A stretch of 64,000 nt of DNA from positions 124,001 to 188,000 of the forward strand of contig JAURVB010014554.1 of the NCBI GenBank assembly GCA_033002965.1. Reading direction: 5' to 3'. The translations under genes were made by a program, and so were the position numbers. Below are positions 48,101 through 60,110 of this stretch, in pieces (positions within the stretch are counted from its first letter, which is position 1; each line of letters opens with the position of its first letter). This stretch comes from Piper betle (Eukaryota > Streptophyta > Magnoliopsida > Piperales > Piperaceae). The notes beneath the pieces are model-generated. The model worked only from the letters and a program-made list of their open reading frames with translations. It had not been told where the DNA came from and searched no databases.

Positions 48101-50854
48101 GACAAAACCGAAACCAAGTTTTACTTGAAACTACACCAAAATCAACCAAAAATTTTGGTTTGGCTCAGTTTGATAACCGAATAACCAAATTAAATGATAA
48201 TTTATACAAAAAAAATTTATTTAATTACTTAATCAAATTTATGTCATTATTTTAGTATAGATATCATTTAATAAGTAATTCTAAATATATACCATATTGA
48301 ATAAATAAAAAATTATTATAAAACTATTATAATTTTATGATAATTGATATAACATATAGATTTTATAACTTTTTTAAAAAAAACTTCGATTTATTTGGTT
48401 ATTTCAGTTTTGAACCAAAATAGCCAACCAAAATAGTCATATGTCATTCGATTTGGGTTACCTAACCGAAAACCAAACCGATTTACCTCAAAACCGAATT
48501 GAAACTGAAATTTCGGTTTGGTTTCCATCGGTTCGTCGGTTTAAACCAAACTATGCTCACCCCAGGGTGGAATGTGAGATCCCTAAAATTTGTTTCACAT
48601 CCGATGCTTACCGGTGTGGAGTTGTTTATAGATCTTCAGATTCAACTAGCCACTTTTGAAGAAATAACTTAGGCTCGTTAGTTTGCACTTGGGCCAGTCG
48701 TTAAAAGATGGTCATACATAAAGAATGTTTGCTTCTCTAATTTGGGAACCAAAAGATAATGGATATATAGGGCACAAGGCACTATAGTCGACTAACTGAA
48801 AATGGAAAATAGAACAAAAATACATATGCCATAGAGGAATAGTGCCAAAACAACTGTCTCTAAACAAATAACCACAAATGAGACCTTCCAAATCAATCAT
48901 ACAGGTGGTCACAACACGTCACTTTACCAATCAAATGCCATAAATGAATGATAGCCGAGCTCTGACCAGTCTCCCTTGATTGCCCGCACCCACATTTCTT
49001 GGCCAGAACAGTCTACATCTTCCAAATGCATGATAGCCGAGCTTTGTTGACATTGCCGCTATTGGTAGCTGCGAATGTGCCTCCCTCTCACTGGTAGAGG
49101 CAAAGTAGATGACAGTGTGGGGTGTGGGGAGAGGTGGAAGACGGCGAAGTAGAGATCTGGGAAAACAGTGGGATGGAGGAAGAAGATGGAGGGCACTTCG
49201 TTCCAAGGGTTTATGGCCAGCTCGTGCAAGGCGGCCACCGGTTGTACGGTGACGGGATTGCTAGCCTTCGCTAATATTTTGCTGATCCATTTCTTCTGCA
49301 TCTTCTACAGCCATAATGGGTTCAAAGTTCAGCGTTGCCCCAATCATGGCTGCCACTAGAAACACCTAAAAATCTGAAAATTTGTTCTACAATCTAGATA
49401 TAAGATTGTTATCTTTGTTTTTCTCAATCTTATATCCAGTACGATCAGACAAGCTATACAGGATTGTAACACAGAAGAAGTATAATCTAGCTATACAGGA
49501 AGTAGCAGAGAGATTGCAAAGCACAGAACTATTCACAAGCTTGCAGGAAGCAGATCAGACAGTGCTAGAACGATTCTAACACAGAGGTTTGTGGTCAAAA
49601 TATGATATAGAAAGTACTGTTTCATAATAACACGACTAAATAATCTTATTATTCTTGTAAAGCAGTGTGCTTATAGATAGTAGTATGGAAGACAGTAATG
49701 TGCTTTATTACAGAACAAATTCGATGTTTTGAACAGTAATATGTAAAAACATGATTTACAATGAAGTAGCAGATGTAAATCGGTAGATTAAAGAACAAGA
49801 ATTACACAGATCTCAAAAGAAGAGGTTTTCCGGAATGAACTCAAAGCCTTATGGTTCGTGAGAAAAGGGAAGTAAAAAAAGAAGAATATTTCTTGATGAC
49901 TGGAACTCCATAATATCAGATATAGGTGACCAGAGAAAACATAGATCAAGCAGAAAAACTCATCATGAAGCCTATCTGATTCTAACTCAATCGATTAACT
50001 CCTTCACAATCTAACTTACTGCCTTATTTCAGATCCAATATTATTTCCTCCATTCATTGCAGAAAACCACACTAGCGCTCAACGACTCAAAACTCCAGCC
50101 CCCATAGAACCTCATATAGGTGAGTCCAGACAGCACAAACCAAACAGGAAGAATAAAAATAATAATATTCCGTGCAATGCCTATCTGATTCTACCTAAAT
50201 CAGCCAACTCCTTGTTGCCCTAAATGATAATAACAAACCCCCACCCCCAATAATTCTCAAAAACAAAAAGCAATACCAATACTACAGCAGGAACAACAGC
50301 GCTCACGGGTGGAACTCTAGAAAATCACAACAAGGTGGTCTCAAGCAACCCAAATCAAACAAAAAAACCTCTGCAAGAACCAAAGAAGCCTGTCCTATGA
50401 TTCTGCCTAGATCTGCCTCAAACAATCTTATTTCCTCCACTCATTGCAAAAAAATTACAACAACAACGATGCCGAAAAAGCGGGAACTCCATAGAATCAC
50501 ATATAAGTGATCCCAAACAACACAAATCAAGCAAAAGGATTCTGCACAAGGTCTAAATCGACAAACTCCTACTTGCCCTAAACGATCTTATTTCCTACAT
50601 TCATCGCAGAAACTAAAAACCCAACATCAACAACAACAGAAATATCATCACTATCATCAACAACAACAACAACAACAAAACGTTATCGAGTGAGAAAATA
50701 GTGGGAGAGAGACAAAGAGAAACGAACCTTGGGAAGTCGCGCCATCTGCCACATCTCCCGGCGAAGCGGCGGTATCGACGACGTCTGTTTTGGGCGCCGC
50801 CCGATCCGACTTGCCGGAGGAAACAGCGCCACCACCACAAGGGGGAGACCCCAT
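45169..50854 (-). CDS. CCCH zinc-finger protein (C3H38/FES1-like), damaged frame
   Basis: Minus-strand exons that join in phase: 50854-50728, 47200-47092, 47000 to 46837 or 46783, 46680-46210, 46132-45326 and 45222-45169 (TAG). Exon 3 carries a single CX7CX5CX3H finger (VCTFYAKGWCIKGITCTFLH). Exon 5 ends with the conserved basic C-terminal domain (KPSWREGHLSKDAHKAIVKK, ARPKLAKLIE then GYVEKY) shared by plant CCCH proteins such as C3H38 and FRIGIDA-ESSENTIAL 1, which suggests RNA or chromatin-linked regulation. Problems: exon 5 needs two single-base insertions (near 46060, VGEK|DYPFW, and near 45825, GGNR|KLH) to stay open, and exon 3 has an in-frame TAG at about 46819 unless the upstream donor A|GTATGA (46837) is used. 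Corrected length is roughly 577 residues. Exon 1 assignment rests on phase only. Either a dying gene or sequence error. Confidence 0.72.
47571..47729 (+). mobile_element. Au-like SINE
   Basis: Starts gggtagtctggtgcaaaaa and carries the marks of the angiosperm Au SINE: ggggtccagtgaagagtcag, the block around gcagcctta, then ggctggttccacaacttgaa followed by cccgtgacctttataggtca and a terminal gccaaggcttta. These match the Au consensus (gggtagcccggtgcacgaag ... ccgtgaccta taggtcac) as I recall it. It lies in intron 1 of the CCCH gene, antisense to the gene. Confidence 0.78.
48014..48573. mobile_element. hAT-like MITE 1 with 8-bp target duplication
   Basis: A 544-bp element (48022-48565) begins taagggtgtgcaatcgg and ends atgctcaccccag, whose complement is ctggggtgagcat; the two termini match at most of the first 12 positions. 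It is flanked by GGTGGAAT at 48014-48021 and 48566-48573, an 8-bp duplication as made by hAT transposases. The interior is AT-rich between two ccaaaccaa / cggttt-rich arms and has no coding sequence. It sits inside another repeat-like stretch whose right half starts gtgagatcc. Confidence 0.8.
49903..50620. repeat. Four diverged tandem units in CCCH intron 1
   Basis: Four related blocks begin near 49903, 50091, 50311 and 50483, spaced about 170-220 bp. Each opens with a version of ggaactccatagaatcacat followed by an acacaaatcaagca-like run, then gattctgcctag / cctatctgattct, then cttatttcctccattcattg and cagaaa. Units differ by many substitutions and indels. A (CAA)n run (50659-50681) closes the array next to exon 1. 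Confidence 0.7.
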
Positions 50855-51660
50855 CCGCTCCCCCCTCCCTTCAACCCTACACTCTGCACAAAGCGATGGC
50901 AATCTTCTCTTCCGCGAGGATGAGCTTCTACATCTCAGGTCGCACGGCCCTCTTCGTCGCCGGCGAGGAAGACGGCGGCGGTGGTGGCGCTTTCGCCAGC
51001 AGCGCGAGCGATGCGACAATCTGATATTATTATCCGCCGAAGGAGAAGGGTTTAGTTACTTAAAAGAGTTTGTTAACTGCCTCAAATCCCATAATTATAA
51101 ATCACTTAATTGAAAACTGATGTGGTTAATTAGGTCACAAACACATCTAAAATTATTCAAAATCAAATACTTACATTTTTTTATTTAATTTATTACGTTA
51201 AAAAAAGTCAATTTTGCTTTTATTCCCTTGCCGGGTTCAAGTTTGTTGTTTTTTATGCTCAAAAGAAAATTAATTTTTTTCCGATATCTAAATAATTGTT
51301 TAAAACTCTAAAGATGTACGCAGGGGTGTAAATAAGATGAGATAGAATCCTTTTAGGAGGCCTCGGTGACCATAGATCGAACTTCGTTACCGGATACAAG
51401 ACGCCCTCTCTTTGCATTTAAAGCACCACTTTGTTCATGATTAAGTTTATTTCCAAATTAGTTTGCTCAATTTTGATTCATTACTCAGTTATATATTTTG
51501 GGGAGAGTTATATTCACTTGTTCAAATTTAGTTTGTGTTTAATTAAATATTGAGACGAGTTGAGCTTAGCCGAATAATTTAATGTTTGTTTGAGCTCAAA
51601 GTCATTTTTTATGGTGAGATCTTTTAATTCACAAATAAAAGATGCAATTTTAAAATAAAT
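50855..51660. other. CCCH gene promoter side and spacer
   Basis: About 170 bp of GC-rich leader/promoter upstream of the CCCH start, then AT-rich DNA. A ggggtgtaaataagatgag motif at about 51325 and gagttgagcttagccga at 51550 are remnants of hAT-like repeats like the one at 62.8 kb. No gene. Confidence 0.4.
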
Positions 51661-51666
51661 AAATTT

Positions 51667-51669
<3 letters not shown>

Positions 51670-51702
<33 letters not shown>
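51670..51702. repeat. (TA)n tract, left of dimeric element
   Basis: About 16 TA units directly abutting the left end of the dimeric element. Confidence 0.92.
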
Positions 51703-51705
<3 letters not shown>

Positions 51706-52814
51706 AGGTTGTCTGAGCAAGGGCGGAAAAAAATTTTTCCCCCAAACTTTGATCTGGTCTGTCCAATTATAAAGACGACCCACATCTAATCGTTTTAAAA
51801 AAAACATCAAGCCTCCTCCCACCAACGCCGGCAGTGGCCACAGTCATATCTGGTCGCGCAACCACATATCTTGCCATAGGCCTTATGTGGCGGTGTGGCC
51901 ATATATGGTCAAGGGACGACCATGTCCCACCCACGGTAGGCGGACTCGGGTGCGCCTTAAAAAAAAAGTTGTTAGGCATGGCCGAATGTGGCCATTGCTG
52001 AACAAGTCCGGACTACCACGCATGGGACCTAACTGCCCCCACAGCCAACTGGCTGGGGCCCATCCAACCATGGCCAAAACCTACCCGCGAAGCAATGGTG
52101 GAGTGGTGTTATGTGTGTGTATTTTTTTCTTTCATTAAATTTGGGTCATCCTTATGATCGGAAGACCCAAATTAAAGTTGAGGGCAGAGAACTCTCTCTA
52201 CCTTGGCTAAGATAAAATTTTCCCTATGTAATTGTCTAAGCTGAGGGTAGACAATTTTTTTGCCCTAATGGTGTTGAGGAAAATTGCATTGTCCACATCC
52301 GGTCACAAGGCAACCAAATATGGTTAGGCACAAGGCTTATGTAGCAGACGTAGCCAGATCTAGTCGCACTTTAAACAAAAAAAGAGTTAGTCGGGTGTGG
52401 TTGGATGTGGCCATTGTTGGCCAAGTCTGGTTGCTATGAGATGGACCTGGCTACCCCCCCCCCGGGCTAACTAGCTAGGGGGCAGCTAGGTCCATCCCAG
52501 AGAGCCTAGATATAGTTACGCCCTAAAAAAGGGGGTGATCGGCAGCAGGTTTTGGCCATGGCCAGTCAGACTTGGCTGCCACCAACATCGATAGCGATAG
52601 CCAAGCTCAATTGTCGCCAACATCAACTGCAGCCAAGTCTGGCTGCTGCCAACATCAACCCTTAGGCTCGGTTGCCGTCAACATCGACAGAGCCAGCCAA
52701 GCCCAGTTGGCCGTGGCCGGAACCTGGCTGCCAGTGAAGGAGGGGGTGAAGGGGTGTTGTGTTTTTTTTCCCTTTAATCAAATCTCTCATTTCCCCTGGC
52801 TAAGACAAAACTTT

Positions 52815-52818
<4 letters not shown>
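51703..52818. mobile_element. Head-to-tail dimer of a (TA)n-targeted, MITE-like element
   Basis: Two related copies lie end to end between two long (TA)n tracts: A at about 51703-52226 and B at about 52227-52818. Both start with a form of GTnA..TTGTCTnAGC (ttgtctgagc at 51710; ttgtctaagc at 52232). Both end with TGGCTAAGAYAAAA (52204 and 52798). These ends are inverted versions of each other (TTTTGTCTTAGCC against TTGTCTGAGC), an imperfect terminal inverted repeat. The interiors share ggcttatgt, rich tggccat motifs, aaaaaagttgttag / aaaaagagttagt and aactggctgggg / aactagctaggg. No convincing protein is coded. Rice Micron elements are known to insert in TA microsatellites, so this may be a similar family; a match to any known family is not established. 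Confidence 0.55.
52593..52740. repeat. Short imperfect tandem repeats inside copy B
   Basis: Repeated units of about 30-40 bp built on gccaagtctggctgctgcca and caacatcgacag variants, three to four copies, present in copy B and absent or shorter in copy A. This explains why B is longer. Confidence 0.6.

Positions 52819-52851
<33 letters not shown>
52819..52851. repeat. (TA)n tract, right of dimeric element
   Basis: About 16 TA units directly after the right end of the dimeric element; nearly the same length as the left tract. Confidence 0.92.
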
Positions 52852-52852
<1 letters not shown>

Positions 52853-54090
52853 TTTTTCAAGTCGAACTAGCAACACATTTTGCTCGCTAAAGGTCTTTGC
52901 TTGACATTTGACATATGACCTAATAAGTAGTTTGTAATAATACATGTATCAATTATTAGGAAGTAAATGATTATTAACTAAATAACTATATAGTATCGTT
53001 ACCACAACTACTATATATTAGTAATTTAGTATTAGTAAATCTAATTAATTATATTTATTATATTTTACTTAAAAAAATTAATCTGAGGCAAGTATAATAC
53101 CTACTCCTATCAAACTAGCTAATTAGTCATCAAGTAATACACTAAAATGATACTTTTGCTTAATTAATTATTAATAACATAAAAGTTAAGAATTTTTACG
53201 AAGAACTTGACATTACTAATATTAAATGAGCCAAGTTAAACCGAATATTTTATTGAGAGCTTAAACGCATCAACCTCAAATCTTAAATTGAATATTTTTA
53301 ATGAACATAAAATTAACTTGTTCAAGTCAAACAAAACATATTGTAATATGCTATCAAAGTGATTTGACTTGTTTACACCGTTAACCTAAGAATTATAAAG
53401 TTTGAAGCGTCTTGTTGGTATCAAAACAAAAAACTGTCTTGCCTCTTCGTTGGTGTAAGCCCCCGGCTAATAAATTGCACACAAACAAAGAGCCCCTCTA
53501 ATATTTGATCTAATCCCAAGTAATATTTTTAACTAAAAACTTATTAAAGAACAAGTATCTTTTTCAACTTATTTCCAAATGATGAATCTTGTCAAATATG
53601 TAGCATCAATGTATCCGTCATCATTAATCATCCACAGCTCGAAGAAAAAAGATGAAAGCTTCATCGCATTCACGTTCTGCACCTCCCATTTAATGGCATT
53701 GACCACTCGTGATCAGCGGGTTCGCCCCCACCGAACTCGAAAAGTTAGATCTACCGGGCCCACCAATCCACATGGCTGTCTCCCATTGGGAATAAAATAT
53801 TGGCCCCAAACACTCCACTCGACCAGACACCGCCAACGACGCCCCGACGACATCGCGATTCCCGACAATGTGGTCCACGCCAGCAAGTGGACCCCGCTGC
53901 TCATCTAACTAATTCGTCATTATGAGCATTTAGCACGGATTCGAAGTTTGATATAACTTTTAATGGCGGCATTTAACGAAGCTTTGTTTTATCATCCCCC
54001 AAGCTGCTTCCACCACTGTGACGTCCCACAGGCCTCGACCCACTTCGCCGGAGCTTGGGGAGACTTGAGGAGGAGTATTGAGAGCTGCCC
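52852..54090. other. Intergenic and RLP4-like promoter
   Basis: AT-rich to about 53560, then a GC-richer stretch (53690-54090) that forms the promoter and leader of the RLP4-like gene. Open frames there (for example 53579-53908) lack family-like sequence on either strand and are not called. Confidence 0.4.
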
Positions 54091-57000
54091 ATGTCGTTGT
54101 ATCTGCTTCTCCTGCTCTTGGCTGGTTTGTTTGGTCCTTCTCATCAGAGGAAAGGTGTGAGCTTGGCTGCTTTTGCTTTTGTTTTAGCTGTCTTTTAGCT
54201 TACATATTATCCGGTTTTCAGTTTGTATTTTTGTTGCTAGTTTTATGTGATGTGCTTTAGTGAGGCTTCTTTTATGTAATGTTTTTGGGTGATTTTGTTA
54301 GCTGGTGATTGTGGTGGTGGAGAGAGATGGCAATAGGTGTTTGAGTGGAGTTTGGGCATAGAGATCTGCTTTTGAATAAAGTACTTAATTTTTGACCATC
54401 AGGATTGACTGTTGAGGGATGGTATCTAACATGCATTGTTTGTTTTCATTGTTTGTGTTTGAGGTCTTTGTTTCGTGAGAATGCTTCTGAAGCTTTCCCT
54501 TTAAGTCAGTTGTATCTGCTTTCTGAATGTAAAAGTATATGTGCCATTTCAATATCTTTTGAATGGACTGTGAATTCTAAATAGGCTGAAAATTTGATAT
54601 GGAAGTCAATTTTCTGGATGATTTTACCAAGCCATGCCATACGGGCACTTTGTGGTCTGAAATGTTTTTAAGTGCTTGTCTAGAAGCTTATTATATCTGC
54701 TATTTTCTACTATTTGCAACTGATTTGAATGATTTTTTCTGGGTAGGGTCTGTTCAGTTGTCTTAAATTTTTTTGTGTTTAAACAAACGTCTTGAAATTT
54801 AATCAACTTTTTTGAAAATTTCTATCAAAATAAATCTATATAAAAATCTTAAATAGCAATATTTTTTATGAAATATGAAAGAAATTAGGGGAAATTTTGA
54901 GAGGCACATGCGCATGCACGTGAGAAGGAAGATCACATTTACATCTTATTTTCCTATTATTCAAACATATAAGAGAAATTTTAAAATTTTAATGTCACTT
55001 CATTTCATTGCGTTTCCATTTCATATGAAATTTTTTCATTTACACTATTTTCATGCTAACCAAACATACCCTTAAAAAACTACAATGTCATTCTTTGCTA
55101 TAATTAAAATTCAACTTGTAGGCGATAGTTAAGCTTACTCACCTTCATCGTCCATGTACTCAGAGATTGCCTTCTTAATGCCATGTCCCTCGTAAAAATC
55201 ATTTTAAAAGTATTTGGATCATTTCTTTATAAAAGCATGCAGAGTACTTTCGAGTGCTGGCTAATGTTAGTTATTGCTTACATTCTTATTGGGGACTAGC
55301 GAGTATTGTCAAATTTGATTGCCTTCTATTTTTGCAGATCCTGTTGCTATTCGGATAGCCTGTGGATCCCGAGTAAATGTACACACCCCACCAGCCGGTA
55401 CCCTGTGGTACAAAGATTATGCCTACACTGGAGGACGTCCTGCTAATGCCTCAAGAACAAGCGTCATTGCCCCATCACTCTCTACCCTTCGCTATTTTCC
55501 ACTCTCTGATGGCCCTAACAACTGTTACATCGTAAAGAATGTGCCCAATGGACATTATGCAGTAAGAACATTCTTTGCGCTAGTTTCTGACATCGGTCTA
55601 GATAATGAGCCACTCTTTGATGTGTCGATTGAAGGAACACAAATCTATTCGTTGAAGTCAGACTGGAGTCTTGATGATGAGCAGTCATTTGTAGAAGCTT
55701 TGGTCTTTGTTAAAGATAAGTCTGTCTCGGTATGCTTCCATAGCACAGGCCATGGTGACCCGTCTATCCTTTCAATTGAGATTCTGCAAGTAGATGACAA
55801 TGGGTACAATTTTGGTCCTCAGTGGAGCAAGGAAATAATACTTAGAACAGTCAAAAGAGTTAATTCTGGTGATACCAAACCTGCATATGGTGAAGACTAT
55901 GGTGCCAATCGATGGGGAGGTGACAGATTTTGGCTTCCCATTCACACTTTGAAGAAAGGATCCGATCGTCTTATAACTTTTAAAGAAGCTATCCACAGAG
56001 TTTCTGTTTCCCCAAACTTCTATCCTGAGAGGCTGTACAAGTATGCAATTGTGAGTACTGATGCTGATCCTGATTTGTCATTTTCTATGGATGTAGATCC
56101 AAAGAAAAGCTACTCAATATGGCTACATTTTGCTGAGATTGAGGCAGGGATTACCAGTAAAGGGCAAAGAATGTTTGATATACAGATTAACGGTGATACA
56201 GCATTTAAAGATGTTGATATTGTGAACTTAGCTGGGGGACCATATACAGCACTTGTACTTAATAAGACTGTTGCTGTCGATGGGAGGTCTCTGACCATAA
56301 CCATGCACCCAACTAAAGGAAAACATGCACTAGTAAATGCCATAGAAATCTTTGAAGTTATTGCCCAGGAGTCCTCAACCTCAGGTGGAGAAGGTATGTA
56401 ATGGTTAATTTTAAATAATATTATCTTCATAGCGGTTATGAAATTTGTGGTTTGCTTTCTAGCCCATGCGTATGGAAGCATGTGTTGATAATCATTTGCC
56501 TTTTAGCATTAACCTCATGTTGGTAGGACTAAGTAGAGTTTACCTTGAAATTGATTCAGTTCCCTCATTCGTGCAATTAATTTGGAGAAAACTTAGTATT
56601 TTTTCTGTGAGGAACAAATAGAAAACTTGCTCTTTGGTCTGACATTGTTTTCCAAACAACTGACACTATGTTTTCTTTTGATCACGTCTAACAGTCAAGA
56701 CACTGCAAATATTGAAGGCTTCCTTGGGACTGCCTCTTCGTCTTGGATGGAATGGTGATCCATGTGTGCCTCAGCAGCATCCTTGGAGTGGAGTGGATTG
56801 CCAATATTTGAAAAAGGAAAATTCGTGGGTGATTGATGGCTTGTAAGCTCTTACTAATCATTTAAAAATATGCAAAATAATACTTTAGTTTGAGCAAACA
56901 TGTTTCAAATCTGAAGAAAAAGTATATTAAAAATAATAATAATTAAAAAAACTGAAGTAAAAGCTAGAGTAAGTTGCTACCATGGTGTACAAATTAATTC

Positions 57001-58472
57001 ACTGTATAAATGCCATTTTTTTGTGTTCTATGTCGTTGACTTCTGAAAAGCAACTAATGTGATGTGCAGAGGTCTCGACAATCAAGGTCTAAAAGGTTCC
57101 TTGCCAGGTGAAATTTCCAAGCTGCATCACCTGCAAAGCATGTATGTTTTTATATGTTGGACTAATTCTGTGCATCTATCATTTTTAAGAATCCTGTCCG
57201 ACAAATTGACCAGTGATTTTGCTGTGCTGTTTCTGTGTAGTAATTTGAGTGGAAACAGCATTCATGGGGTCATTCCGTCCTCTCTCGGGACAGTTGCTGG
57301 TTTGCAAACACTGTGAGTATCAATTTTTCCATCTTATATAAACTCAGTACCTGAAGTGGATACCCATAGGGTTGGTATAGAAGAAGTGTGTTAAGTTCGT
57401 ATCATAGAGCTCTTGACAGTGGATTCACATATTATTCTCAAGAATTTGCAATGATCAGCTCTCAATGTGGCAACATAACAACTTTTTAGATGATGCAAAT
57501 ATAAATTAAGACATGTTAGTGAGATTCCCACCAGTTTTAAATTGATCAAATTAATACATTCTGCGGACCTTGTGTAAATTGATGTACTCCAAGTTGCCTT
57601 TGAAGACTATACTTTAATCGTGCTCTGTTATTTTCAGTGATCTTTCATTCAACCTTCTAAATGGCACAATCCCCGAAAGTCTTGGACAACTAAAATCACT
57701 GCGCAGGCTGTAAGATATTTTATTAGTTTCTAATACTTGATCAAAAATTTCAGTTAATGAAAGTGTAACATTCTCTTGAATTATTTTCAGAAATCTAAAT
57801 GGAAATTCATTATCTGGGAAAGTTCCAGCAGCAGTTGGAGGACGACTGCTTCATAGGGCTAGTTTCAAGTGAGTACCCTACCTTATCTAATCTCTTTGGA
57901 TTTTTAGGCTTCTCTTCATCACATGATCTGATATCGAGTTTTTTGCACAACTGTAGTTTCACGGATAATGCAGGCCTTTGTGGCATACCTGGACTACCAC
58001 CGTGCGGTCCTCGCCTTTCTTTGGCCTCTAAAATTGGTATTGGAGTGGGACTCTTATTTGCAGTATTATTCATCCTGCTCTGTTCAGTATGCTGGTGGAA
58101 GAGGCGGCAAAACATTCTTAGAGCACAAAAACTTGCAGGTAGATCAATATGCCAAACATTGTGCTACTATTTTTTTCCTTTAAAGGCAAGAAGAAAATTT
58201 TCTGGTTGTCATGCTCTATATACATGGATATTGGAGCCATAGTTCAACCAATCAGCTTCCTTTTTCCTTTGTGTGGAGTGGAATATGACAGTTGCATTTG
58301 AAATGCAGCAAGAGAAGCCCCCTATGCTAAAGCAAGAACTCTCAGCAAAAATCATGGCAGAGAGGTTCAACTGGGAAGACCACCAGGTCTTGACTACTCT
58401 CGAAATCCTGCTGAGAATGGGGCATCCCGTTTGCTTCCCAACTCCCCTAACTTATGCCCAACAGGTTCATGA
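54091..58472 (+). CDS. RLP4: Malectin-like/LRR receptor-like protein, RLP4 type
   Basis: Nine exons: 54091-54154, 55338-56393, 56695-56842, 57070-57141, 57241-57312, 57638-57709, 57791-57868, 57957-58138 and 58309-58472 (TGA). All are GT..AG and in phase; 635 residues, intact. Exon 1 is a signal peptide (MSLYLLLLLLAGLFGPS). Residues ~22-375 are the malectin-like domain (ACGSRVNVHTPPAGTLWYKD, YGANRWGGDRFWLP, IWLHFAEIEAG). Then come the spacer with the Cys pair WNGDPCVPQQHPWSGVDC and three 24-residue LRRs, each on its own 72-bp exon, plus a fourth partial repeat. A Cys pair GLCGIPGLPPCG caps them. One TM helix (KIGIGVGLLFAVLFILLCSV) leads to a short basic tail with APYAKARTLSKN and no kinase. 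RLP4 relatives act at the plasma membrane and cell edges in wall or growth signalling. Lack of a kinase is normal for this family. Confidence 0.96.
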
Positions 58473-60100
58473 GCAACTTTTAATCTTTTTTTAACACTTA
58501 AAGTTTGCTCATAGCCGTGTAGAATATTGGCTCACTCTGGTAGACTGCTGCTTCCCATGCACTCGATGGTCGGAAACCAAAAATTTTTTTGGGTTCATTC
58601 ATTTGTTCTTCAATAAACGTTTCGGGTAACTATTTGTAATCTATGGACTTGTGAATGATGTAGACATCGAGAGAAAGATAACGAATGTGGGAGCTTTCTT
58701 GTGTATATTCTATATGCTTAAACGTTTTTTCCCCACCTTCTCTGACCTGCTTATGAAGTATGATTATCTAAGAGCTCCCTTTAGTTTTGAACAGTGTAGT
58801 TGGCGAGTCTGACCAAAAAACTGTTATTTTTCTTAGCATGATTGTTTGAACCATATTATTTGTTTGGTTGTAAGTTTGTAATACATTTTTTTCTTCAGCA
58901 ATACATTTTGATTGGAGGGAAATGGATAATGTGGTAATCCTTAATATTGACGAAGTAAGCAAAGTTCAAACAAGTTGTTATGTGGCCGTAATGCACAAGC
59001 GAACACATGCATGCGTGAAATTTAACATCATCTTCATCTTTTATCATATCAAGTTTCCTATTTACGATAGGAAATTCAAAATTGTTAACCATTATCGTTT
59101 AACTAGAACTAATAAAAAAGGCTGAGATAAAAACACTATATTAAAGTAATTAGTGAATGCTCAGAAATATTAAGTTGTCTCATGTTTATGCTTGTGCTAA
59201 GAAGCTAAATATATACTTGCACACGAGAGGGAGTGTTAAATGATTATTTTTCTCAGCAGCTTGACCAATCTAAATTTCTAGGGTTGTTCGCTTTGGTTAG
59301 AATTATCTACGGTGAAGAATATTGAATGACCCTAATTTATTTCTAATAGTTTTATTTGCCTTATTTGTCCCCACTGAGCTAAACCCTAAATTTTTTTTGA
59401 ATGGGATAATATCAATAGTCATCTTTCCTAATAGCTTGAACTTTTGAGACAATTAATTGTACCATCTAAATTTATACATTACAATATTATATAGTCCATA
59501 GGTTCTTACTAGTTTTTATTTTGTTGACAATTATAAGTTTTTAATGTGGTGTTGGTTGTAATTTAAAATTTTACACAAAATCTTTACAAATTTTGTCATA
59601 AATTTAATTTTGTTACAATTAAAAAAGTCACAACTTAGAAAATAAATTTTGACGGTTACAACAATGGGAAGCATTAGCATCTGCTTTAGCCGTTTTTCGA
59701 GCTATTGAAAGACAAAAATAAAAATAAATTAACCTCTTTTGTGAATGCTTTTGAAGAATGCATCTGTTATTATATGTTTTACCAATATTTTAGCAGACAC
59801 ACTTTTAAGCTATTATTTTCATAATTTTATATTTTCCTATAAATATCAACACTTGTAATTCTTATTTAAAATTATTGTAAAGTCATTTTTTAGTATTTAT
59901 TTAATATTTCATAAAAAGAAACTCATATAAATGCCTAAACTATAGTTCGACTCAATCAAACAGACACAAACCAAAGCTATCAGTTTCATTTTAGTTTGAT
60001 ACAAATCCTAAATGGAGCTTTTATGGTGCCCTAAATTGAGCTTTTATGGAGTCTAATACCAAGTTAAACCAAGAGTCAATGCATACATCACAAGCCAATT
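58473..60100. other. Intergenic, no gene seen
   Basis: 3' flank of the RLP4-like gene, then AT-rich spacer. The open frames at 58768-59125 overlap on both strands and lack family-like sequence. Confidence 0.4.
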
Positions 60101-60110
60101 TTGGTAACCG

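Noticed and set aside
48931..49359. Open frames on both strands around 49.0-49.36 kb
   Set aside because: They overlap on opposite strands, lack homology I recognise and lie in the long CCCH intron.
51325..53385. A single 2 kb hAT element enclosing the (TA)n-flanked dimer
   Set aside because: Left (ggggtgtaaata) and right (gtttacacc) end-like motifs exist, but the flanking 8 bp do not match, so a target duplication is lacking.
53579..53908. 109-codon plus-strand frame and minus-strand shadows before the RLP4-like gene
   Set aside because: GC-rich promoter DNA; no protein-like features and no splice link to the gene.
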